A DNA stretch of 6,842 nt from assembly GCA_016935955.1 (NCBI GenBank), contig JAFGPY010000248.1:1-6842 (forward strand), read 5' to 3'. Numbering within the stretch: position 1 is the stretch's first letter; each line of letters opens with the position of its first letter. This stretch comes from Planctomycetota bacterium (GTDB taxonomy: Bacteria > Planctomycetota > Phycisphaerae > FEN-1346 > JAACEH01). This document shows, one piece after another, positions 1 through 4,657 of the stretch. The position numbers and the translations under genes were made by a program. The notes under the pieces were generated by a model. That model saw only the letters and a list, made by a program, of their open reading frames with translations. It made no database searches and was not told where the DNA came from.

Positions 1-941
1 AGGTACTCATAGAGCGAATCCAGCCGCCGCACGAACAGCAGCATGTCGTTGCCGGCGTTCAGGCAGGCCAGGTGCATCGGCAGCCGGCGCTCGTGCATGG
101 TCAGTCCGGCCATGGTCACGGCGTCGGTCACCAGCAGGCCGTCGAATCCGAACTCGTCGCGGAGGATGCCCGTGCAGACGCTCTTGCTGACCATGACCGG
201 CCGCGGGAAGAGCGGGTCGCCCGCCTCGGGGTCGATGCCCGGGCAGGCCTTCGGGCTGCTCATGATCGACCAGACCCCGGCGTCGATGGCCATCTTGAAC
301 GGCAGGCCGCTGGTGCGGTACCACTCCTGCCGCGACTGGTGATTGACGGCCGTGGTCAGGTGCGAGTCCAGGTCGTCGGTGCCGGCGCCGGGCAGGTGCT
401 TGGCCGTGGCCGCCAGGCCGTGAGACTGCATGCCCTCGATCATACGGCAAGCCAGGCGGCCGACCTTCTCGGGTTCGGTGCCCAGGCAGCGGATGGTGCT
501 GAGGTTGCCCGGGTGGATGCTCAGGTCAACGACCGGGCCGAACGACCAGTTGATGCCCGTGGCTGTGCCTTCGACGGCGATGGCCTCGCCCATGCGGTAG
601 GCCAGCTCCTCGTCGTCGCAGGCCCCGAGGGCCAACTGGCCGGCGAACTCGGTGCTGCCTTCGACGCGCTGGCCGATGCCGCGCTCCAGGTCGGCCGTCA
701 CCAGCATCGGAATCTTCGACGCCGCCTGAATCTCCGCGATGACCTTGTGCGTCGTCTCCAGATCGCCGCCGAACATGTGGCCGCCGCCCGGCTGGTACTT
801 CTCCACGTAGCCGCCGAAGCCGTGCGGCTCCACACTGTTGGCCGTGATCCGCGGAATCATGATCTGGCCCAGCTTCTCTCGCGTCGAGAGGCCGGCCAGC
901 GTCTGTTCAACCCATTGTTTGTCGGCAGCGGTCAGCGTCAT
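1..941 (-). CDS. Glycoside hydrolase family 3 catalytic domain, NagZ-like (3' end cut off by window)
   Basis: The 313 visible residues form the N-terminal TIM-barrel domain of a GH3 enzyme, a retaining exo-hydrolase that releases terminal sugars. Residues 83-94 (ADLERGIGQRVE) match the family's early DxExG-type strand. Residues 181-194 (KHLPGAGTDDLDSH) fit the NagZ-type loop KHxPGxGx4DSH, whose Asp-His pair serves as general acid/base in beta-N-acetylglucosaminidases. Asp273 in LLVTDAVTMAG is the expected nucleophile. This loop favours an N-acetylhexosaminidase or the related phosphorylase over a beta-glucosidase, but the substrate is inferred. No signal peptide is visible at this start, so the enzyme is probably cytoplasmic. 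The start at 941 is supported by AAGGGAG about 8 nt upstream. The gene has no stop in the window, so whether a C-terminal GH3 domain follows cannot be seen. A promoter candidate lies near 1046-1074. Confidence 0.93.
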   Translation of the reverse strand, partial: MTLTAADKQWVEQTLAGLSTREKLGQIMIPRITANSVEPHGFGGYVEKYQPGGGHMFGGDLETTHKVIAEIQAASKIPMLVTADLERGIGQRVEGSTEFAGQLALGACDDEELAYRMGEAIAVEGTATGINWSFGPVVDLSIHPGNLSTIRCLGTEPEKVGRLACRMIEGMQSHGLAATAKHLPGAGTDDLDSHLTTAVNHQSRQEWYRTSGLPFKMAIDAGVWSIMSSPKACPGIDPEAGDPLFPRPVMVSKSVCTGILRDEFGFDGLLVTDAVTMAGLTMHERRLPMHLACLNAGNDMLLFVRRLDSLYEY

Positions 942-1038
942 GGTGCTCTCCCTTGTGCTTGCGTGTCGAAGCCGCAGACCGATCGCTCGGGCCGAATCCC
1001 CCTGCGGCCGGGGAGTGCGGCCCTCCGTCCATACAGTA

Positions 1039-1074
1039 ACGCCGCATCATAGGAGCGGCGTCGCAAAATGTCGC
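1039..1074 (-). promoter_or_regulatory. Candidate sigma70-type promoter with a palindrome around the -10, upstream of the GH3 gene
   Basis: Read on the minus strand, GCGACA (1069-1074) is followed after exactly 17 nt by TATGAT (1046-1051). These are fair -35 and good -10 matches. A perfect 7-bp inverted repeat, ACGCCGC (1039-1045) and GCGGCGT (1055-1061), flanks the -10 hexamer, the geometry of an operator or a melting-sensitive hairpin. The implied leader before the GH3 start codon is about 100 nt. No experimental support can be seen, and GC-rich spacers produce such matches by chance. Confidence 0.35.
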
Positions 1075-1091
1075 GGAGAAAATGGGGGCGC

Positions 1092-1166
1092 CACAAGCCC
1101 CCGGCATCGCCGGGGGATCGAACGGGTGTGAACCCTCGTATCCCGCCGCAGTGCGGCGGGCTTGTG
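1092..1166 (+). repeat. Cloverleaf palindromic repeat, copy 1
   Basis: This 75-nt element folds into a four-way junction. The outer stem is CACAAG (1092-1097) with CTTGTG (1161-1166). Arm 1 is CCCCCGGC (1098-1105), loop ATC, GCCGGGGG (1109-1116). The centre arm is CGA..GGGT (1119-1127) with ACCC TCG (1132-1138). Arm 3 is CCCGCCGC (1142-1149), loop AGT, GCGGCGGG (1153-1160). Arms 1 and 3 abut the outer stem with no spare bases. It lies between the GH3 promoter candidate and the 1211-1347 repeat. Its centre arm differs in sequence from copies 2 and 3 but still pairs. It resembles REP-type elements; it is not a tRNA, since no anticodon or T-arm sequence fits. A run of nine G follows at 1170-1178. 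Confidence 0.85.
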
Positions 1167-1210
1167 CGAGGGGGGGGGCTATGTAGGATTTCGCATGAAG
1201 AGGGCCCGGG

Positions 1211-1347
1211 GGGTGCCATGCTTCTGCTTGTCGTAGACCCCGAGCGAAGCCGAGAGGCAGAAGCATGCCGCCAAGCCAGTTGCGCGCGAGCACGCGTCTA
1301 CCCTTCGACAGGCTCAGGACCTGACGGCAAGTAGACGCGTGGCACCC
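1211..1347. repeat. Composite palindrome: outer stem enclosing two hairpins with related 29-nt loops
   Basis: An outer stem, GGGTGC (1211-1216) with GCACCC (1342-1347), encloses two hairpins. Hairpin A has perfect 11-bp arms CATGCTTCTGC (1217-1227) and GCAGAAGCATG (1257-1267). Hairpin B has perfect 11-bp arms CACGCGTCTAC (1291-1301) and its complement (1331-1341). Both loops are exactly 29 nt. The reverse complement of loop A and loop B share the start C..TCG and the end CGxCAA, and loop B holds CTTCGACAGGCTCAGGAC. The arms are unrelated to each other. With the cloverleaf and the 95-bp repeat it fills the 942-1450 gap, where I see no gene. Confidence 0.75.
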
Positions 1348-1439
1348 TCGCAGCCTTTCGCGGGCACGGCCTCTCGACTTCGCTCCCTTCGGCGAGTTCA
1401 GGACCGGCGGGACAGGCAGGCCGTGCCCCCACGGGCTTG
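1345..1439. repeat. 95-bp direct repeat, copy 1, with 11-bp inverted arms
   Basis: This stretch is repeated at 1913-2007 with two differences (G1350/A1918 and C1430/T1998). Inside it, GGGCACGGCCT (1362-1372) pairs with AGGCCGTGCCC (1418-1428) around a 45-nt insert that contains CTCGACTTCGCTC and TTCAGGAC words related to the 1228-1330 loops. It begins 12 nt beyond the stop codon of the minus-strand gene at 1451-1795, so it would lie in that transcript's 3' end and could act as a stabiliser or terminator. No T-run follows the stem on the minus strand. Confidence 0.85.
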
Positions 1440-1450
1440 ACGCCTCCGGT

Positions 1451-1795
1451 TCAGAGCCAGGCCCGCTTCTGCCGCGGGTCGAGGCCGTCGCGGTCGTCCT
1501 CGTCCACCAGGCGGTTCTCGGTCCAGCGATTGCCCAGTATCCAATCGGTGCGGCAATGACCGTCGTGCAGCCGGCCCAGGGCATCATGGTAGACGACGTG
1601 AAAGAGCATTGATCCGTTGGGAGTGAAAAAAAAGCCCCGGCCGAACGGCGCCCACGCGATGCGGATCATGCGGCCGCCCAGGCCGACGATCTCCCGCTCG
1701 ACGCGCCGACGCCCCATGTTCATCGACAGGGCGAACATGCCGATGGCCAGGGAAAGGATGGTAACTGCCACCAGGGCAATGAGTACGGGTTCCAT
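1451..1795 (-). CDS. Small single-helix membrane protein of unknown function (114 aa)
   Basis: I do not recognise the family. Residues 4-27 (from PVLIALVAVTILSL to ALSMNM) form one strong transmembrane helix. It is followed at once by GRRRVER, so by the positive-inside rule the C-terminal part should face the cytoplasm. Residues 35-114 form a small soluble region rich in aromatic and glycine residues (AWAPFGRGFFF, then FHVVYHDALGRLHDGH), ending in a charged tail (VDEDDRDGLDPRQKRAWL). The start at 1795 is chosen because GAGGGA lies 6 nt upstream and the helix begins directly after it. The frame is open up to 1882, but that extension only translates repeat hairpins. The gene stands alone: its 3' end meets the 95-bp repeat and its 5' side another hairpin cluster. 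Confidence 0.7.
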   Translation of the reverse strand: MEPVLIALVAVTILSLAIGMFALSMNMGRRRVEREIVGLGGRMIRIAWAPFGRGFFFTPNGSMLFHVVYHDALGRLHDGHCRTDWILGNRWTENRLVDEDDRDGLDPRQKRAWL

Positions 1796-1830
1796 GCGTA
1801 GTCCCTCGGCACGTAAGGTAGCCGCTTGCA

Positions 1831-1915
1831 GGGTCACACCTTGACCCGAAGGGCAAGGTGTGCGGTCGCCGACATGTCGCACACTTTGGGGCTGCGCCCT
1901 CCAAAGTGTGAACCC
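1831..1915. repeat. Composite palindrome: CACACCTTG hairpin followed by CACACTTTGG hairpin
   Basis: Hairpin 1 is CACACCTTG (1835-1843), an inner CCC-GAA-GGG tip, and CAAGGTGTG (1854-1862). Hairpin 2 is CACACTTTGG (1880-1889), an inner GGC-TGC-GCC tip, and CCAAAGTGTG (1901-1910). A short outer stem GGGT (1831-1834) with ACCC (1912-1915) encloses both. The same two arm words recur in reverse order, with different tips, at 3086-3171. The cluster lies just upstream of the start codon at 1795 and runs straight into the second 95-bp repeat. Confidence 0.75.
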
Positions 1916-2007
1916 TCACAGCCTTTCGCGGGCACGGCCTCTCGACTTCGCTCCCTTCGGCGAGTTCAGGACCGGCGGGACAGGCAGGCCGTGCCCCTAC
2001 GGGCTTG
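1913..2007. repeat. 95-bp direct repeat, copy 2
   Basis: This copy matches 1345-1439 at 93 of 95 positions. Arms GGGCACGGCCT (1930-1940) and AGGCCGTGCCC (1986-1996) flank the same 45-nt insert. It lies 29 nt past the stop codon of the minus-strand gene at 2036-2926, the same relative place as copy 1 has to its own gene. The near identity implies recent duplication or gene conversion. Confidence 0.85.
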
Positions 2008-2035
2008 GCATCCTCGCGGCGGCCAGGGACATCTG

Positions 2036-2926
2036 TCACCGCCGCAACGGCCGCGCGAGCTGGGGCGACTCGATGAGGCCGAACGTCGACACGCCGCCCT
2101 GCTGCCGCATCTCGCTCATGCCGAACAGATACGCCCTGGACCGTACGTCGCGACCGCTGCTGAGGTTCGTCATCTGCTCCTCGGTCAGCACCGTCCTGAG
2201 CCCTTCGAAGTACTGGTCGTCGAGTTCCTGGACGACCTCTCTCTGCCCGTTGCCGATGATGGCACTGATCTGGTCGCGGGCTTCGGCTTCGGCCTGCTGG
2301 TCGCCGGCGGCCTGGGCGGCGCGGACGGCCTCGAACGCGATGTTCATCCGCGCCCGCAGGTCTTCGACCTTGGCGTCGTACAGCGGCCGGTACTCGTTCG
2401 TGTAGGCGTCCACGAGTTGCCGCTGCTCGTCGGTCAACTCAAGTCGCTCCAGCCGCCGGGCCGTCGGGATGACCATCGGCCGCACGGGCTCGACCTTCAG
2501 TTCCGCCTCCTGCCCCTCGCCGAGGCGAATGGTCAACGACGTGCGGCCCTCGTCCGTCTGCGTCACGACCATGCTGGTGATCTGGCCCTCGCCCTGCGTC
2601 GCGGCGATCTGCGGCTCGTTGGCGGCCTCATTGTTCGGTGTCCCGTTTCCACCGTCGGAGGACGCGATGTCGTCCTCTGTCCGCTCCGGATAGGACGGCA
2701 GTTCAGCATCCACCGATGGCCACCGACCTCGGTTCTCGGCGGAGTACGTCTTGATTGCCTGACCCAGATCTCTGAGACTTGCTGCACAATTGGCCCTCGC
2801 TCTGGCCTTCCGGGCATCGGCAACATAGCTTCGCACCACCACGGCGACAATCCCGACCACGGCGATGCCCACGGCCAGAATGGCCACCAGCAGCACGACC
2901 CACGTCGACCTGGATTTCCGGTTCAT
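2036..2926 (-). CDS. Membrane-anchored protein: pseudopilin-like N-terminus and LTxxQ-like helical C-terminus (296 aa)
   Basis: Residues 9-32 form a strong N-terminal membrane helix after a short basic stretch (NRKSRS). Residues 39-70 (RKARARANCAASLRDLGQ...YSAENRGRWP) match the segment that follows the helix in planctomycete type II pseudopilin-like proteins (R-N-L-LG-A-Y-N-G-WP pattern). The prepilin peptidase site (GFTLIE-like) is missing, so processing as a pilin is doubtful. Residues 80-115 are an acidic, Asn/Gln-rich linker. Residues 116-150 look like beta strands. Residues 160-260 are charged helices that begin with LTDEQ (164-168) and end with LTEEQM (247-252), like the LTxxQ repeats of Spy/CpxP-type periplasmic proteins. 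A periplasmic, envelope-linked role is inferred. AAGGTG 7 nt before the ATG supports the start. It has no close operon partner. Confidence 0.85.
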   Translation of the reverse strand: MNRKSRSTWVVLLVAILAVGIAVVGIVAVVVRSYVADARKARARANCAASLRDLGQAIKTYSAENRGRWPSVDAELPSYPERTEDDIASSDGGNGTPNNEAANEPQIAATQGEGQITSMVVTQTDEGRTSLTIRLGEGQEAELKVEPVRPMVIPTARRLERLELTDEQRQLVDAYTNEYRPLYDAKVEDLRARMNIAFEAVRAAQAAGDQQAEAEARDQISAIIGNGQREVVQELDDQYFEGLRTVLTEEQMTNLSSGRDVRSRAYLFGMSEMRQQGGVSTFGLIESPQLARPLRR

Positions 2927-2951
2927 GGTCCTTCACCTTTCCTGAACGTCT

Positions 2952-2957
2952 ATTGTA
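2952..2957 (-). promoter_or_regulatory. Possible -10 element for the 2036-2926 gene
   Basis: Read on the minus strand, TACAAT matches the -10 consensus TATAAT at five of six positions and lies 25 nt upstream of the start codon at 2926, in a locally AT-richer patch. No good -35 hexamer is seen 16-18 nt further upstream, so this is a weak call. Confidence 0.25.
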
Positions 2958-3060
2958 CGACAAGGGGACCGCCGGACGCGAGGGCTTTTGGAGCGGGTCA
3001 ACATGCGAGGGAACAGTTGCTTCTCGATGTGGGCCAGCCCCGGCAGGGGCGTCTGGTGGC

Positions 3061-3207
3061 TAAGAATCTGTTTCACAGCGGGGTTCACACTTTGGAGGCC
3101 CGACGAAGTCGGGACCAAAGTGTGCGTGTCGCAGGGCACACCTTGGCGTCCCCTGCGGGGCCGCTCCAAGGCACCCACGAGTCAGGGGTTATGAAACAGC
3201 TCCTAAT
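3061..3207. repeat. Composite palindrome with CTGTTTCA/TGAAACAG outer arms and two inner hairpins
   Basis: The outer stem is CTGTTTCA (3068-3075) with TGAAACAG (3192-3199), with patchy pairing continuing outward. Inner hairpin 1 is CACACTTTGG (3086-3095), a CCCGAC-GAA-GTCGGG tip (3099-3113), and CCAAAGTGTG (3115-3124). Inner hairpin 2 is CCTTGG (3141-3146), a CCCC-TGC-GGGG tip, and CCAAGG (3166-3171). The outer 3' arm ACAGCTCCTAA resembles ACAGAACCTAG of the 6279-6438 element. No gene is credible between 2927 and 3394; the rest of that gap (2958-3060 and 3208-3278) shows nothing further that I can name. Confidence 0.7.
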
Positions 3208-3278
3208 GATCAATCGCCGCATACGCGACTCGGAATCCGTGCCTCTGCCGCTCCGCCGCAGTTTTTTCGGGCAACAGG

Positions 3279-3307
3279 TTGCAAGTCCCCGGTTTCGCCG
3301 GTAGCAT
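3279..3307 (+). promoter_or_regulatory. Candidate promoter for the Gfo/Idh gene
   Basis: TTGCAA (3279-3284) and TAGCAT (3302-3307) are separated by exactly 17 nt, each matching four of six consensus positions, about 87 nt upstream of the start codon at 3395. This is the best -35/-10 pair I found in this spacer, but it is only a moderate match. Confidence 0.27.
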
Positions 3308-3394
3308 CGGGCGTTTGCAGGCACGCGATCCGGACGGTCCGTTGCCCGGTGTCGGGGGGCGGCCGTTCGGCGATTCTGCCAGGAGACATCTGCC

Positions 3395-4255
3395 ATGAAA
3401 CTCGGTTACGTCGGTCTCGACAGTTCGCACGCCGATCAGCTCACCCGCATGGTTAACGTGGAGCCCCCGGCCGGACTTCCCGAAGCCCGGTTCACGCACA
3501 TCTGGGGCCGCGACGCGGAGCGGGCCAAGGTCGTCCAGGAGAAGGGCCAGGTCCGGACCGTCTGCGCCACGATCGAGGAGATGATCGGCCAGGTGGACGG
3601 CGTGGTCGTCGGAGCCCGCGCGGGCGAGCGGCACCTTGCCGAAGCGCGGCCGCTGATCGAAGCCGGCCTGCCGATCTTCGTCGACAAGCCGCTGACGAAC
3701 ACGCTGGCCGACGCCCAGGCCCTGCTGGACCTGGCCGAGAAACACAAGGTGCGTCTGAGCAGCTTCTCGGGGCTGCGCGTCGTGCCGGAGGTCGTCGAGT
3801 TCAAGAAGAAGTATGCCGCGATCGACGCCGAGAAATACGGCGGCGCGATCAACGGGCACGGCGACGACACGAATCCGTACGGCGGCTGGTACTTCTACGC
3901 CGTGCACTCGATTGAGCTGCTGCTGGAGGTCTGGGGGCTGCAGAGCGGCGAACTGCTGGCGGCCGAACTCAACAACCAGTTGCACGTTCGCTGCGCCCTG
4001 GACGACGGGCAGATCGTGACGATTCAGCTCAGTGCGAAGTTTCCGCCGTTCAGCCTGATCGGCTTTATCGACCACAACACGTTCGCGACCGTTGTGCCGC
4101 TGGGCGGCATGCAGGAACAGGTCACGCGGCGCATCGTGGGTTTCTTTCACGGAGACGCGGGACTGACGCGCCGTGAGTTGCTGGCGCCCCTGGCGGTCAT
4201 GGAGGCGATCCGCCAAAGCCTCAAGACGCACAAGGCGGCAAGCTACGAGGTCTGA
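3395..4255 (+). CDS. Gfo/Idh/MocA-family oxidoreductase, short form (286 aa)
   Basis: This is a predicted NAD(P)-dependent dehydrogenase of the sugar/inositol oxidoreductase family, cytoplasmic. The N-terminal half is a Rossmann fold, but the usual GxGxxG is replaced by GYVGLDSSH (residues 4-12), the pattern of a GLDxSH subgroup. FVDKPL (95-100) is the family's E/DKP motif, whose Lys normally acts at the active site. Residues 163-179 (GGWYFYAVHSIELLLEV) place His171 where the catalytic His of the family usually sits. At 286 residues it is shorter than the usual 330-390, the loss falling in the C-terminal beta-sheet domain. AGGAG 9 nt before the ATG fixes the start. The substrate cannot be told from sequence. 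The gene is followed after 11 nt by a cloverleaf repeat, so read-through to the next gene is uncertain. Confidence 0.88.
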   Translation: MKLGYVGLDSSHADQLTRMVNVEPPAGLPEARFTHIWGRDAERAKVVQEKGQVRTVCATIEEMIGQVDGVVVGARAGERHLAEARPLIEAGLPIFVDKPLTNTLADAQALLDLAEKHKVRLSSFSGLRVVPEVVEFKKKYAAIDAEKYGGAINGHGDDTNPYGGWYFYAVHSIELLLEVWGLQSGELLAAELNNQLHVRCALDDGQIVTIQLSAKFPPFSLIGFIDHNTFATVVPLGGMQEQVTRRIVGFFHGDAGLTRRELLAPLAVMEAIRQSLKTHKAASYEV

Positions 4256-4266
4256 CGGCCGGATGA

Positions 4267-4339
4267 ACAAGCCCCCGGCACCGCCGGGGGATCGAATGGT
4301 TGCAGACGTTCGTATCCCGCCGCATTGCGGCGGGCTTGT
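4267..4339 (+). repeat. Cloverleaf palindromic repeat, copy 2
   Basis: Same orientation and same fold as copy 1. The outer stem is ACAAG (4267-4271) with CTTGT (4335-4339). Arm 1 is CCCCCGGC, loop ACC, GCCGGGGG (4272-4290). The centre arm CGAATG (4293-4298) pairs with CGTTCG (4307-4312) through one G-T wobble, around loop GTTGCAGA. Arm 3 is CCCGCCGC, loop ATT, GCGGCGGG (4316-4334). It starts 11 nt after the Gfo/Idh stop codon, where it could end or protect the transcript. Confidence 0.88.
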
Positions 4340-4359
4340 GCGAGCATGTGGAATGTAGG

Positions 4360-4444
4360 GTGGGTTCGTGCGGACCCACGCGGCAACGTAGGGGCACGGC
4401 CTGCCGTGCCCGTCGTGTGTGCGTCGGACGCCTTACCCCGACGC
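4360..4444. repeat. Run of three short hairpins after cloverleaf copy 2
   Basis: Three adjacent inverted repeats are visible: GTGGGT (4360-4365) with ACCCAC (4374-4379); GGGCACGGC (4392-4400) with GCCGTGCCC (4403-4411), loop CT; and GCGTCGG (4421-4427) with CCGACGC (4438-4444). The middle one has the arms of the 95-bp repeat but lacks the 45-nt insert. The first shares CCGCGTGGGTCCG (reverse complement) with the hairpin at 6207-6225. No gene is credible between 4256 and 4657. Confidence 0.65.
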
Positions 4445-4504
4445 AGAAGCCGGTGACGAACCATGAGACCGACCGCAGTCCCCAAATCCATTCGCCGTCC
4501 TCGC

Positions 4505-4536
4505 GGCCGCACGAGCGGACCGTGGGGCGTGCGGCC
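4505..4536. repeat. 9-bp perfect inverted repeat in the leader of the MttB-family gene
   Basis: GGCCGCACG (4505-4513) and CGTGCGGCC (4528-4536) are perfect complements around a 14-nt loop, about 120 nt upstream of the start codon at 4658. It could be an operator or a leader hairpin. I saw no cobalamin riboswitch features in this leader. Confidence 0.4.
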
Positions 4537-4657
4537 CAAGGTGGCCGTCGTCTTGTAGCCGACCTGCCGACGTGTCTGTTCCGTGACGCGGCCGGCCGCC
4601 GAGGCGCCCGCGCCGACCCATTGCGACACTCAGGCAACCTACGGGGAGGCTCATCCC

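Noticed and set aside
72..1052. 326-aa open frame on the plus strand opposite the GH3 gene
   Set aside because: The minus strand reads as a clear GH3 enzyme with catalytic motifs; the plus frame has none.
1092..1166. tRNA gene
   Set aside because: The 75-nt cloverleaf has arms of 8 bp with 3-nt loops and no anticodon loop, T-loop or CCA context, so it is a repeat and not a tRNA.
1345..2007. CRISPR array or transposon ends
   Set aside because: Only two 95-bp copies 568 bp apart, with a gene between them, no regular short spacers, and no cas or transposase gene.
3245..3267. Hairpin CTGC..GCAG followed by six T, like an intrinsic terminator on the plus strand
   Set aside because: The stem is interrupted by a mismatch and there is no plus-strand gene upstream for it to end.
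1826..3304. 492-aa open frame on the plus strand opposite the membrane-anchored protein gene
   Set aside because: It runs through repeats and the antisense of a convincing gene, with no ribosome site or recognisable domain.
3191..3304. Possible 37-aa peptide beginning MKQLLMINRR
   Set aside because: Its start lies inside the palindrome arm and has no properly spaced ribosome site; the composition turns Arg/Pro-rich.
3203..4270. 355-aa minus-strand open frame opposite the Gfo/Idh gene
   Set aside because: It is an antisense shadow; the plus strand has DKP, Rossmann and ribosome-site evidence.
4583..4657. Upstream start for the MttB-family protein adding 25 residues
   Set aside because: No ribosome site precedes 4583 and the extra residues lack family similarity, while GGGGAGG is well placed for 4658.
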